DNA of 64,000 nt from Alsobacter sp045348435 (GTDB taxonomy: Bacteria > Pseudomonadota > Alphaproteobacteria > Rhizobiales > Beijerinckiaceae): NCBI RefSeq assembly GCF_045348435.1, contig NZ_CP157484.1, positions 2,232,001-2,296,000 on the forward strand, written 5' to 3'. Within the stretch, counting starts at the first letter, position 1; every line of letters begins with the position of its first letter. Under the pieces are notes generated by a model. The model did not search any database. It was not told where the DNA came from and was given only the letters and a program-made list of their open reading frames with translations. The position numbers were made by a program, and so were the translations under genes. Of this stretch, positions 49,410 to 58,551 are shown in pieces.

Positions 49410-51662
49410 ATGAGCGAAAGGGAGAGCCGCGCCGCACCGGGGCGCGTCGGGACGACCGTGCAGGAATCGCAGCCCTACTGGCCCGCCCGCCGCAAGGCCG
49501 CGCCGAACGCGCCGAACATCGTCTGGGTGGTGCTGGACGACTGCGGCTTCTCCCAGATCGGCTGCTACGGCGCGGGGATCAGCACGCCCGCTATCGACGC
49601 GCTGGCGCAAAACGGGCTGCGCTACACGAACTTCCATGTCACCGCGATGTGCTCGCCCACCCGCACCTGCCTTCTCACGGGCCGGAACCATCATGCGGCC
49701 GGCATGGGCTACCTTGCCGATTTCGACACCGGCTTCGACAACGCCCGCGGCGCCATCTCGCCCAGCGCCGCCACGCTGGCCGAAATGCTCCGGGACGGCG
49801 GCTACGGAACCTATGCGCTCGGCAAGTGGCATCTGGTCCCGCCCGCGGAGTGCAGCCCGGCCGGCCCGTTCGACAACTGGCCGACCCAGCGCGGTTTCGA
49901 CCGCTACTACGGCTTCCTCGGCGGGGAAGAAGACCAATGGGCGCCCGAACTCTGGTACGACCAGCACTATGTCCCGCCTGAAGGCCGCGACGGCTACCAT
50001 TTCAGCGAGGACCTGGTCGACCGGGCGCAGGAGTTCCTGTCGGACCATCTCACCGCCACGCAGGATCGGCCGTTCTTTCTGTATCTGGCGTTTGGGGCCT
50101 GTCATGCGCCGCACCAGGCGCCGCAGAGCTTTCTGGACAAGTACCGGGGCGCCTTCGATCACGGCTGGGACGTGGAACGCGAGCGGGTGCTCGCGCGGCA
50201 GCTCGAAATGGGCATCGTGCCGCCCGGAACAGAGCTTGCGCCGCGCAACCCCGGCGCCCGGCCCTGGACCGACCTGAACGCCGATCAGAAGCGCCTCGTC
50301 GCGCGGATGCAGGAGGTCTTCGCCGGCTTCACCGAACACACCGATTGCCAGATCGGCCGGCTTACGCAGTTTCTGTCCCGCCGCGACAAGCTGCGCGACA
50401 CGCTGTTCGTCGTGCTCTCCGACAACGGCGCCAGCGGCGAAGGCGGCGAATTCGGCTCGGTGAACGAATATCGCTACTTCCTCGGACTGCCCGACACGCT
50501 TGAGGAAAACCTCGCCGGGATCGACCAGCTCGGCGGCCCGTGGACCCACAACCACTATCCGGCGGCCTGGGCGCAGGCCGGCAACACGCCACTGAAGTTC
50601 TACAAGAAATTCACCTTCGGCGGGGGCGTCCGCGCGCCCTTGATCATGCACTGGCCGGAGCGTCTCGCCGAAGCCGGAGCCCTTCGCACACAGTTCCACC
50701 ACGCGATCGACCTCGCGCCGACCATGCTGGACCTCGCCGGCGTGACGCCCAGGCCGCATTATCGCGGCGTCGAGCAGATGCCGCTACACGGCGCGTCCCT
50801 CGCCTACACGTTTGACTCGCCAGGCGCTCCGTCGCGTCACGAAACCCAGTATTTTGAAATGGGCGGTCAGCGGGGCATCTACCACCGGGGATGGAAGGCG
50901 GTCACCAATCACCGCTCGGGGGACGACTACGCGGCCGATCGGTGGGAGCTCTACCACCTCGACCAGGACTTCTCCGAAACGCGCGATCTCGCCGCCCAGG
51001 AGCCCGAGAAGCTGCAGGAGCTCGTCGATCTCTGGTGGCGCGAGGCGAAAGCCTACAACGTGCTGCCCTTGGACGACCGGGCCCAGGCCCGAGCCTTCGC
51101 GCGCGACCCTGCGACCGACGCCCGGCTGCGTTTCGTGCTGTATCCGGGAACGCGGTTGCTGACGCCCGTTACAGGCCCGAACTTCGCCCGGCGCTCCTTC
51201 CGCATCACTGGCTTCTTGCAGAACTGCGACGATACGGCCAGCGGCGTCGTGTTCGCCTATGGCCGGCGGGCCGCCGGGCTGTCGCTCTTCGTGCAGGAAG
51301 GCCGCCTCTGGTTCGATTACAACCTCGCCGGACGTCACACCGAGTTGTCGGCCCCGCTTCCTCCTCTCGGTCGCGTGGGCAGTCTCGGCTGCGCGCTTCT
51401 GCTGCACGAGGAGGGCCGGACCGAACTGCGGCTCATGGTCGACGGACGCGACGTCGCCTCCGCGCCGCTGCCTATGGCCTTCCCGGCCGGGTTCGGGCTG
51501 ATGAGCTCGCAATGCGGGATGAACGAGCCTTCACCGGTTTCGCCGCGCTACAGCGCGCCGTTCCGGTTCGGCCCGGGCCTGGACCGGGTGGAGGTTGAGC
51601 TCAGCGAGGCGAGCGACGAAACGATCGCGGGCCTCTGGCTCGCCGCGATGGCGTCCCAATGA
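49410..51662 (+). CDS. Type I sulfatase (arylsulfatase family), cytoplasmic
   Basis: A 750-residue alkaline-phosphatase-superfamily hydrolase. The formylglycine site is Cys81 in CSPTRTCLLTGR, the C-x-P-x-R motif of type I sulfatases. Metal and sulfate contacts are seen in VVLDDCGFSQ (Asp43/44), GKWHL, and LSDNGASGEGG. A C-terminal extension beyond about residue 550 has a beta-rich, lectin-like look. There is no signal peptide, so hydrolysis is expected in the cytoplasm after import. It overlaps the kinase by ATGA. A phosphonate monoester or phosphodiester hydrolase of the same fold is the main alternative. A formylglycine-generating enzyme is not encoded nearby. Confidence 0.9.
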   Translation: MSERESRAAPGRVGTTVQESQPYWPARRKAAPNAPNIVWVVLDDCGFSQIGCYGAGISTPAIDALAQNGLRYTNFHVTAMCSPTRTCLLTGRNHHAAGMGYLADFDTGFDNARGAISPSAATLAEMLRDGGYGTYALGKWHLVPPAECSPAGPFDNWPTQRGFDRYYGFLGGEEDQWAPELWYDQHYVPPEGRDGYHFSEDLVDRAQEFLSDHLTATQDRPFFLYLAFGACHAPHQAPQSFLDKYRGAFDHGWDVERERVLARQLEMGIVPPGTELAPRNPGARPWTDLNADQKRLVARMQEVFAGFTEHTDCQIGRLTQFLSRRDKLRDTLFVVLSDNGASGEGGEFGSVNEYRYFLGLPDTLEENLAGIDQLGGPWTHNHYPAAWAQAGNTPLKFYKKFTFGGGVRAPLIMHWPERLAEAGALRTQFHHAIDLAPTMLDLAGVTPRPHYRGVEQMPLHGASLAYTFDSPGAPSRHETQYFEMGGQRGIYHRGWKAVTNHRSGDDYAADRWELYHLDQDFSETRDLAAQEPEKLQELVDLWWREAKAYNVLPLDDRAQARAFARDPATDARLRFVLYPGTRLLTPVTGPNFARRSFRITGFLQNCDDTASGVVFAYGRRAAGLSLFVQEGRLWFDYNLAGRHTELSAPLPPLGRVGSLGCALLLHEEGRTELRLMVDGRDVASAPLPMAFPAGFGLMSSQCGMNEPSPVSPRYSAPFRFGPGLDRVEVELSEASDETIAGLWLAAMASQ

Positions 51663-53341
51663 GCGCCGCCGCGCGAAGCCCGGGCGCGCCGCGCTATGTG
51701 ATCGGCGTCGATGTCGGCACCGGGAGCGCCCGCGCAGGACTATTCGAGGCGGACGGGAGCCTCCTCGCGGATGCGCGGCGGGACATCTCGCTCTGGCACG
51801 ACGTTCCGGATTACGCCGAGCAGTCCAGCGCCGAGATCTGGCGGGCCGTGTGCGCCTGCGTGCGGGACGTTGTGCAACAGGCCGCCGTTCAGCCCCGGGC
51901 AATCGCAGGAATCGGCTTCGACGCGACATGCTCGCTGGTGGTGCTTGGCGAAGGCGGGCGTTCCTTGCCGGTCGGGGCGCATGGCGACCCGGCGCGCGAC
52001 ATCATCGTCTGGATGGATCACCGCGCTCTCGATCAGGCGCGAAGGATCAACGAGACGCAGCACCCCGTCCTCTCCTATGTGGGCGGCCGCATCTCGCCCG
52101 AGATGCAGACGCCCAAGCTGCTTTGGCTGAAGGAACAGCTGCCCGGCGCCTATCATGCGGCATGGCGGTTCTTCGATCTCGCCGATTTCCTGACATGGCG
52201 GGCGACCGGAAGCCTGGCCCGATCGGTGTGCACGGTCACGTGCAAATGGACCTACCTGGCGCATGAGCGACGCTGGGACCCCGGCTATTTCCGGCAGATC
52301 GGTCTCGGCGACCTCACCGACGACGGCTTCGCCCGCATCGGCGACGAAATCGTCCCTGCGGGGGCCCCGCTCGGCGACGGGCTGACCGCCTCCGCGGCCG
52401 CCGAGCTCGGCCTTGCCCCCGGCACGCCCGTCGGCGCGGGGCTGATCGACGCCCATGCGGGCGGGCTCGGCTCGATCGGCAGCCGCTCTGTGCACGGGAC
52501 GCCGCTGACCCGCATGGCCTATGTGTTCGGCACGTCGGCCTGCACGATGGCGAGCGGCGAGGAGCCCATCTTCATCCCCGGCGTCTGGGGCCCATATTTT
52601 TCCGCCATGGCGCCCGGCCTCTGGCTGAGCGAAGGCGGCCAGTCCGCCGCGGGCGCCGCCATCGAGCAACTCATCGCGTTCCACCCCGCATGGCCGGAGC
52701 TGAAGGCCAGGGCTGCAGCAGAAGGTCTGGCGCCTCCGGAATGGTGCGCCGGGCAGGCGGCTGCAAAGAGCCCGACCCTGTCGGACGCCGTTCGCCTCGC
52801 CGGCCCACTCCAGGTCGTGCCCGACTTCCTCGGCAACCGCTCGCCGCATGCCGAGCCCCAGGCCCGCGCGCTTGTGGCGGGACTTGGCATGGAGCGGGAC
52901 CTCGACCATCTCGTCGCGCTGTATGTGGCGGGCGTTCTCGGCGTCGGCTACGGGCTGCGCCAGATCATCGACGTCAGCCGCGCCCGGGGGGCGACCATCG
53001 AGGCGCTCGCCTTGAGCGGCGGCGCGGGCAGAAACCCGCTTGTCCGGCAACTCCTGGCGGATTGCGCCGGTCTACCCGCGCTGGCCTCCGACGGCGCCGA
53101 TCCGGTGCTGCGCGGGGCGGCCATGCTGGGCGCGGTCGCGGGCGGCGTGCATGCGAACCTCCACGCCGCCATGGACGCCATGTCGCCGGACGCCGTCGCT
53201 TACGAGCCCGTCGCGGGCGACCTCGCACAGGTTCACCAGCAGCGCTACGCCGCTTTTGAACGGCTTGAGCGATGCGCCCGCGAGGCGATGCTGACCGATC
53301 TCGCGAGCCCCGCCAGCAACCCACAGGGAGGCGCGCTGTGA
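51659..53341 (+). CDS. FGGY-family carbohydrate kinase (D-ribulokinase-like)
   Basis: A 560-residue sugar kinase. The N-terminal phosphate region (IGVDVGTGSARAGLF) and the C-terminal ATP domain (ALSGGAGRNPLVRQLLADC) define FGGY kinases. The internal blocks WMDHRA, ISPEMQTPKLLWLKE and CKWTYL match the D-ribulokinase/YDR109C-like branch rather than xylulokinase or glycerol kinase. With the ribitol dehydrogenase downstream it should convert D-ribulose to D-ribulose 5-phosphate, which enters the pentose phosphate pathway. Confidence 0.88.
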   Translation: MSAAARSPGAPRYVIGVDVGTGSARAGLFEADGSLLADARRDISLWHDVPDYAEQSSAEIWRAVCACVRDVVQQAAVQPRAIAGIGFDATCSLVVLGEGGRSLPVGAHGDPARDIIVWMDHRALDQARRINETQHPVLSYVGGRISPEMQTPKLLWLKEQLPGAYHAAWRFFDLADFLTWRATGSLARSVCTVTCKWTYLAHERRWDPGYFRQIGLGDLTDDGFARIGDEIVPAGAPLGDGLTASAAAELGLAPGTPVGAGLIDAHAGGLGSIGSRSVHGTPLTRMAYVFGTSACTMASGEEPIFIPGVWGPYFSAMAPGLWLSEGGQSAAGAAIEQLIAFHPAWPELKARAAAEGLAPPEWCAGQAAAKSPTLSDAVRLAGPLQVVPDFLGNRSPHAEPQARALVAGLGMERDLDHLVALYVAGVLGVGYGLRQIIDVSRARGATIEALALSGGAGRNPLVRQLLADCAGLPALASDGADPVLRGAAMLGAVAGGVHANLHAAMDAMSPDAVAYEPVAGDLAQVHQQRYAAFERLERCAREAMLTDLASPASNPQGGAL

Positions 53342-54066
53342 CACAGGACATGGAAGGCAGGGTCGCGGCGATCACCGGAGCCGCATCCGGCATCGGGCAT
53401 GCCTGCGCGGTGCGGCTCCTCAACGCCGGAGCGCAGGTGATCCTGATCGATCGCGACCGCGCTGCCCTGGACCGCATCGTTCCCGAACTGGGCCCGCGCG
53501 CATCCGCGCTCGCCATGGACCTCACCGACCCGCGCGCGGTCGGGACGATGATGCCATCGATCCTGTCCGCGGCCGGTCGTCTCGACGTGTTCCACGCCAA
53601 TGCCGGATCCTATGTGGGCGGACCGATCGAAGCCGGCGACCCGGACGCCTGGGACCGCATGCTGACGCTGAACGTGAACGCCGTGTTCCGCTCCGTCCAT
53701 GCCGTTCTGCCGCACATGATCGAGCGCCGGACCGGAGACGTGATCGTCACGAGCTCGGTGGCCGGGGTGGTGCCGGTGGTCTGGGAGCCGATCTACACGG
53801 CCTCCAAGCACGCCGTGCAGGCTTTTGTCCACACGGTGCGCCGCCAGATGATCAAGCACGGCCTGCGCATCGGCGCCGTTCAACCCGGCCCCGTGGTGAC
53901 CGCGCTGATCAGCGACTGGCCCAAGGATAAACTGGAGGCGGAGCTCGCGGCGGGCGGCCTGATCGAGGCGTCAGAGGTCGCGGAGGCGGTTTACTTCATG
54001 CTGAGCCGCCCGCGGAACGTCACGATCCGCGATCTCGTGATCCTTCCCCAGAGCACGGACCTCTAG
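53338..54066 (+). CDS. Ribitol 2-dehydrogenase-like SDR
   Basis: A 242-residue short-chain dehydrogenase. It has TGAASGIGHA (cofactor), FHANAG, the active-site serine (TSSVAG), and YTASK as the catalytic Tyr-Lys. It closely resembles the enterobacterial ribitol dehydrogenase throughout, including DVFHANAGSYVGGP, VVPVVWEPIYTASKHAVQA and the ending VTIRDLVILPQSTDL-like tail. It would oxidise ribitol to D-ribulose with NAD+. The GTG start overlaps the kinase stop (GTGA) with AGGGAGG upstream. Confidence 0.9.
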   Translation: MTQDMEGRVAAITGAASGIGHACAVRLLNAGAQVILIDRDRAALDRIVPELGPRASALAMDLTDPRAVGTMMPSILSAAGRLDVFHANAGSYVGGPIEAGDPDAWDRMLTLNVNAVFRSVHAVLPHMIERRTGDVIVTSSVAGVVPVVWEPIYTASKHAVQAFVHTVRRQMIKHGLRIGAVQPGPVVTALISDWPKDKLEAELAAGGLIEASEVAEAVYFMLSRPRNVTIRDLVILPQSTDL

Positions 54067-54398
54067 CAACGCTGGTTGGCGCCGCTCATCAGCGCGGCGT
54101 TCGAGCGGCTCTCGCAAAGTCGGATGCGTTGGACTTCCGCCAGGGGTCAGCTCGCCAGCGCCAAGCCCCGCCGCTTCATGCCTTCGCCACTGCCCGCACG
54201 GCGACCATCCCCTCCGAAGCGCCTTCACCGAGACGGCGAGCCGCATAGCGGCGTCGGATGCGGTCAGGAACAGAGCGGCGGCGGCCATGAACCAACTCGG
54301 TGCAGGAGCCCGCCGTGCTTATGGAGCCAGCCCCAAGGTCCGGTCAGGGTCGCGGCGATTTCGGCATCGAACCGAACCGCCGGTGAGGCCACCAAACC
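54067..54398. other. 332-bp non-coding gap
   Basis: Between the dehydrogenase and the LysR stop there is a weak hairpin (CGCCGC/GCGGCG with an 8-nt loop at 54080-54099), possibly a terminator. I see no gene with a start, Shine-Dalgarno and family motif. Short peptide-like fragments on both strands suggest decayed coding DNA, but none is identifiable. Confidence 0.5.
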
Positions 54399-55343
54399 TC
54401 ACTGGCGGTTCGAAAGGCCAAGCACCTGCCATAGCTGACTGAGCTCGTGCGCCATTCGGGTCGCCAGCCAATTTGCTATTTCGATTGTGACCGGACTAAG
54501 CGGCCTGTTCTTCGGCGCTAACAGGCAGTGATGTCGCCCAGTGATGGACCTGAGCTCGGTTGCGGGAATAAAGGCCCCCTTGACCAGAGCGCTGGAGACC
54601 ACGCTCACCCAGCCTAGGGCGATGCCCTCTCCATTGAGCGCGGCTTGCAGGATCACGGCATAGTCCGTGAATTCGTGCCACGCGCCCTTCGGGAAAACAG
54701 CGGAGTGGCCATCGCGCCGGAACGCTTTCCACTCATCGGGCGAATGGTCGCTCAGGTGCAGGAAGACGTGTCCCTCTCCGTCCCGGTTCAGCGGGCCCCT
54801 GGCCTTGGCGTAGGAGGGGCTGCACACCGGCAAAATGATTTCCGGAGCAAGCGGCCAGCGATGGTAGCGGGCGTCATCCTGCGGATCGATCCGGGTCGCC
54901 AGATCGACATTGTCCGGAATGCCACGCATGGCCCCGGCAATCAGGTCGAAGCGCAGGTCGACCTGCGGAAAGGCGGCATAGAACTCGCCGAGCCGCGGCA
55001 AGAGCCAGTGGGCCACGAAGGATGTGGAGAGCGAAAGGGTGATCACGGGCTTGGCGTTCTGGCTGCGCGCCTGGATGCTGCGCACCGAAGCGCCTATACG
55101 CCCGAACCCGTCCGTCACGGCCGCGTAGAGCTCGGAACCCTCGGGCGTCAGGGCCAGCCCGCGCGCCTGGCGGTCGAAGAGCCTTACGCCCAGCGCGCCC
55201 TCCAGCTGGGCGATGGCGCGACTGATGGACGGCTGCGACACGTTGAATTCGGATGCCGCGGCCGTGAAGCTGCCAGCGCGCGCAGCTGCCTCGAAAACCA
55301 GGAGAGCTCTCGGCGACGGGACGGTGCGTGACAACGGAGCCAT
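54399..55343 (-). CDS. LysR-family regulator (GcvA-like)
   Basis: A 314-residue LysR protein. The helix-turn-helix spans about residues 12-70 (FTAAASEFNVSQPSISRAIAQLEGALG). The N-terminal PSPRALLVFEAAARAGS start is typical of the GcvA-like branch. A 21-bp perfect palindrome covers its start codon. It faces the flavoprotein gene at 55471, which is its probable target. Confidence 0.9.
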   Translation of the reverse strand: MAPLSRTVPSPRALLVFEAAARAGSFTAAASEFNVSQPSISRAIAQLEGALGVRLFDRQARGLALTPEGSELYAAVTDGFGRIGASVRSIQARSQNAKPVITLSLSTSFVAHWLLPRLGEFYAAFPQVDLRFDLIAGAMRGIPDNVDLATRIDPQDDARYHRWPLAPEIILPVCSPSYAKARGPLNRDGEGHVFLHLSDHSPDEWKAFRRDGHSAVFPKGAWHEFTDYAVILQAALNGEGIALGWVSVVSSALVKGAFIPATELRSITGRHHCLLAPKNRPLSPVTIEIANWLATRMAHELSQLWQVLGLSNRQ

Positions 55344-55359
55344 ACGCTCAGCGTATGGC
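55339..55359. promoter_or_regulatory. 21-bp perfect palindrome over the LysR start codon
   Basis: Arms GCCATACGCT and AGCGTATGGC flank a single central C. The ATAC-N7-GTAT core gives the T-N11-A spacing of LysR boxes. The LysR ATG (55343-55341) lies inside the left arm. Binding would repress its own gene and could act on the divergent promoter. Confidence 0.7.
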
Positions 55360-55470
55360 GTCCGAAGCTTTTTTCAAGCTGGCCGGAAGGGTCCCGATCG
55401 GGGAATCTCGCCGGCGCGGAAGGGTCGACAGGGCTGGCGTCCCGCGGTCAGCCAAAGGGAGCTTCCAGGA

Positions 55471-57522
55471 ATGACACGACACGCCGATGCGGGCGACCGC
55501 ACCTCCGACCCGCTCCTGCAGCCCTTCCAGCTCAAATCCATCCAGCTTCGCAACCGGATCGTCAGCACGAGTCATGCGTCCATGCTGGACGAGGGCGGCA
55601 TGCCGCTGGAGCGCTACCAGCGTTACCACGAGGAAAAAGCCCGCGGTGGCCTTGCCATGACGATGGTCGGCGGCTCCGCAATGACGTCGCCTGACTCGAG
55701 CTGGGGCGGGGGTCAGCTCGACCTCTCGTCGGATCGCATCATCCCGCATCTCCAGCAACTCTCGGCGCGCATTCACGCCCAGGGAGCCGCCGTGATGTGC
55801 CAGGTGTCGCATCTTGGCCGGCGCGCGACGTCCTTCGCCAATCACTGGCTGCCGGTGGTGGCGCCGTCGCGGATCAGGGAAACACGCAACCGGGCCTTCC
55901 CGCGCGAGATGGACCGGTCGGACATCGACCGCATCGTGGCCGACTTCGCGGACGCCGCGCGCCGCTGCGTCGAGGGCGGCATGGATGGGCTGGAGACCGT
56001 GACCGGAGGCCATCTGATTGGCCAGTTCCTGTCACCTCGGACCAACCAGAGGACGGACGGCTTCGGCGGCTCGGCCCGGAACCGGGCGCGTTTCGGCCTG
56101 ATGGCCCATGAGGCGATCCGCAAGGCGGTGGGGGACGACGTCGCGGTCGGAATCCGGTTCGTGATCGATGAAGGCGTTTCGGACGGCTCGGACGTCGAAG
56201 ACTGCCTCGAACTGGCCCGCCTTTTCGAGCGCGAAGGCCATATCGATTTCTTCAACTGCATCTACGGCCGTATGGACACCGAGCTTGCCCTCACCGAGGA
56301 CAACATGCCGGGCATGTTCCAGGCGAACGCGCCCTTCCTGGGCAAGGTCGAGCAGTTCCGAAAGGAGACCCGGCTGCCGCTGTTGCACGCCGCCGGCATC
56401 CGAGACCTTGCGACGGCGCGCCACGCCGTGCGCGAAGGGATTGTCGACCTCGTCGGAATGACGCGGGCGCATATCGCCGATCCCCACCTCGTCGAGAAGC
56501 TGATCCGGGGAGAGGAGGATCGGGTGCGCCCCTGCATCGGCGCATCTTATTGCCTCTACAAGAAGGTCAACTGTATCCACAACCCGACCAGCGGACGCGA
56601 AACCACGCTCAGCCCGACGGTGGCGCGCGCCGGGGAGCCGCTGAAGGTGGTGGTCGTCGGCGGTGGACCAGCCGGACTGGAGGCCGCGCGGGTGTCCGCC
56701 GAACGCGGCCACGTGGTGGCGCTCTATGAGGCCGCGCCGAAACTGGGCGGCCAGATCCTCGTGGCGGCCTCCGCGGCGGAACGCAAGGACTTGATCGCGA
56801 TCGTCGACTGGCGCGTGCGGGAGCTCGAGCATCTTGGCGTCCCGGTGCATTGCAATACATACGCGGACACCGACGCGATCCTCGCCCAGTCGCCCGACAT
56901 CGTCATCATGGCCACCGGTGGCGTGCCGGACCTGGAATGGCTCGACGGCGCCGAGCTGTGCGACAGTGTCTGGGACGTGCTCACAGGCTCGGTGGCCGGC
57001 AAGGACGATGTCTTGATCTACGACGGGACGGGTCGCCAACCCGCGGCTTCCTGCACGCTCCACCTTGCCCGCCAAGGCAAGGCTGTGCTGCTCGCGACCC
57101 CGGACGATTCCTTGTCGATCGAGATGCCCTACACCGACAAGTCGAGCTTTCGCCGGCGCTTTGCTGAACTGGGCGTCCGCTCGATGACCGACATGCGCCT
57201 CGTGCGGGTGTCGCGCCGGGCCAACGGACTGGTCGCCCTGTTCCGTCACGAACTGACAGGGGCGGAAACCGAAATCGAGACCAAGCAGGTCGTGGTTGAA
57301 CATGGGACAGCCCCCCTGACGGAGGTCTACGACGACCTGCGCGGCCGCGCGGCCAATCGTGGCGTCACGGATCCCCGCTGGCTCATCGCGCGCGAAAGCG
57401 GCGCTGAGCGAACCGGGAGGGCGCCCGGGACCTTCGACCTGCATCGCATCGGCGACGCCGTCGCCAGCCGCGACATCTACTCGTCCATCCACGAAGCCTA
57501 CCGGCTGTGCTCCAAGCTGTAA
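55471..57522 (+). CDS. NADH:flavin oxidoreductase, TMADH/dienoyl-CoA reductase type
   Basis: A 683-residue modular flavoenzyme. An N-terminal FMN TIM barrel (about 15-370, old-yellow-enzyme type) is followed by a cysteine cluster (Cys355, Cys361, Cys368), then a Rossmann domain (VVVGGGPAGLEAA) for FAD/NAD. This is the layout of trimethylamine dehydrogenase, 2,4-dienoyl-CoA reductase and the N-methylproline/betaine demethylases. The canonical CxxC start of the Fe-S motif reads CIGA here, leaving three cysteines. The role is probably oxidative demethylation or reduction of a small amine or enoyl compound. LysR genes flank it on both sides. Confidence 0.87.
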   Translation: MTRHADAGDRTSDPLLQPFQLKSIQLRNRIVSTSHASMLDEGGMPLERYQRYHEEKARGGLAMTMVGGSAMTSPDSSWGGGQLDLSSDRIIPHLQQLSARIHAQGAAVMCQVSHLGRRATSFANHWLPVVAPSRIRETRNRAFPREMDRSDIDRIVADFADAARRCVEGGMDGLETVTGGHLIGQFLSPRTNQRTDGFGGSARNRARFGLMAHEAIRKAVGDDVAVGIRFVIDEGVSDGSDVEDCLELARLFEREGHIDFFNCIYGRMDTELALTEDNMPGMFQANAPFLGKVEQFRKETRLPLLHAAGIRDLATARHAVREGIVDLVGMTRAHIADPHLVEKLIRGEEDRVRPCIGASYCLYKKVNCIHNPTSGRETTLSPTVARAGEPLKVVVVGGGPAGLEAARVSAERGHVVALYEAAPKLGGQILVAASAAERKDLIAIVDWRVRELEHLGVPVHCNTYADTDAILAQSPDIVIMATGGVPDLEWLDGAELCDSVWDVLTGSVAGKDDVLIYDGTGRQPAASCTLHLARQGKAVLLATPDDSLSIEMPYTDKSSFRRRFAELGVRSMTDMRLVRVSRRANGLVALFRHELTGAETEIETKQVVVEHGTAPLTEVYDDLRGRAANRGVTDPRWLIARESGAERTGRAPGTFDLHRIGDAVASRDIYSSIHEAYRLCSKL

Positions 57523-57647
57523 GACGGCGCCCGCCGCGCTATCCGATTGACGAAAGAACGCGACGGCTCGGCCGATCCGATTCAAGCTACGCCGATCGGC
57601 GCGCCATTCGACCCGCACTATGACGTTCGCGCCCAACGGACCGATCG

Positions 57648-58547
57648 ATGCGCGCCCGACAGCTCGAAGTTTTCTGCACCCTGATGCGATGCGGCACCGT
57701 GACGGGCGCCGCCGCGATGCTCAACATTTCGCAGCCGGCCCTGAGCCAGATTCTGCTGCACACAGAGGACCAGCTCGGGTTCAAGCTGTTCGACCGGGTA
57801 CGCGGCCGTCTCATCCCGACGCAGGAGGCGGATGAAATCTTCCCGCAGGCCGAGCAGATCTTCGCGCAGCTCGGCGCCCTGCGTCGCCGCACCGTGGACA
57901 TGCGGCAAGGGCGCACCGGCCTGGTGCGTCTCGCCGCCTCGGCCCCGCCATCGATGTCGATCCTGCCGCGGGCGCTGGCCGGGTTCCGTGAGGAGCATCC
58001 CGAAATCGTGGTGCGGACGCTGATCGCCCCGATCGCCAGCATCGTCGACATGCTGCGCAACAACGAGGTGTCGCTCGGCATCGCGATGAACGACCTGCCG
58101 CAGCACGAGATCCAGGTCGAGACGATCGGCCATGCCGAGCTCGTGTGCGTGATCCCGGAGGGACACCGGTTCGCCGGACGCGAATGGATCCACTTTCGCG
58201 ACCTTCTCGAGGAAACGCTGATTTCCTATCGGGCGGACACGCTTCCGGCTCGGCTCGTGACGGCGGTGGCCGAGGCCGAGGGGCTGACCTATGCGCCCGC
58301 AATCGAGATCGACCTGTCGATCACGGCCCTGCCTTTCGTCCGGGAGGGACTGGGCGTTGCGCTGGTGGACGGGCTCCTGCCGTGGGAGCAGTTCCCCGGG
58401 GTTGTCAAACGGCCCTTTGCGCCCAGCATCCAGGTGCCGATCGCGCTGCTGACGCGCAAGGATCACATCTTGTCCAGCAATCATGAGTTGATGCGCGACC
58501 ATCTGCGGCGCGCCTGCGCGACCCTGGGCTGGAGCTCTCGCCGGTAG
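57648..58547 (+). CDS. LysR-family regulator
   Basis: A 299-residue LysR protein with the DNA-binding helix-turn-helix at about residues 2-60 (QLEVFCTLMRCGTVTGAAAMLNISQPALSQ). The sequence is like the regulators of opine/octopine-type genes. It stops 4 nt from the convergent FAD-oxidoreductase stop. It is likely a regulator for the opine/hydantoinase operon or the flavoenzyme before it; position does not decide which. Confidence 0.88.
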   Translation: MRARQLEVFCTLMRCGTVTGAAAMLNISQPALSQILLHTEDQLGFKLFDRVRGRLIPTQEADEIFPQAEQIFAQLGALRRRTVDMRQGRTGLVRLAASAPPSMSILPRALAGFREEHPEIVVRTLIAPIASIVDMLRNNEVSLGIAMNDLPQHEIQVETIGHAELVCVIPEGHRFAGREWIHFRDLLEETLISYRADTLPARLVTAVAEAEGLTYAPAIEIDLSITALPFVREGLGVALVDGLLPWEQFPGVVKRPFAPSIQVPIALLTRKDHILSSNHELMRDHLRRACATLGWSSRR

Positions 58548-58551
58548 GGGC

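Noticed and set aside
49410..51662. Secreted arylsulfatase
   Set aside because: The N-terminus is polar (MSERESRAAPGRVG) with no hydrophobic signal segment, so a cytoplasmic site is more likely.
54067..54398. Possible transposase remnant in the sulfatase-LysR gap
   Set aside because: Fragments look peptide-like on both strands, but I found no terminal inverted repeats, target duplication or DDE motif. I left it as non-coding.
57590..57601. CGCCGATCGGCG palindrome before the second LysR gene
   Set aside because: A 12-bp GC palindrome is easily found by chance here and lacks T-N11-A spacing, so I did not call it an operator.
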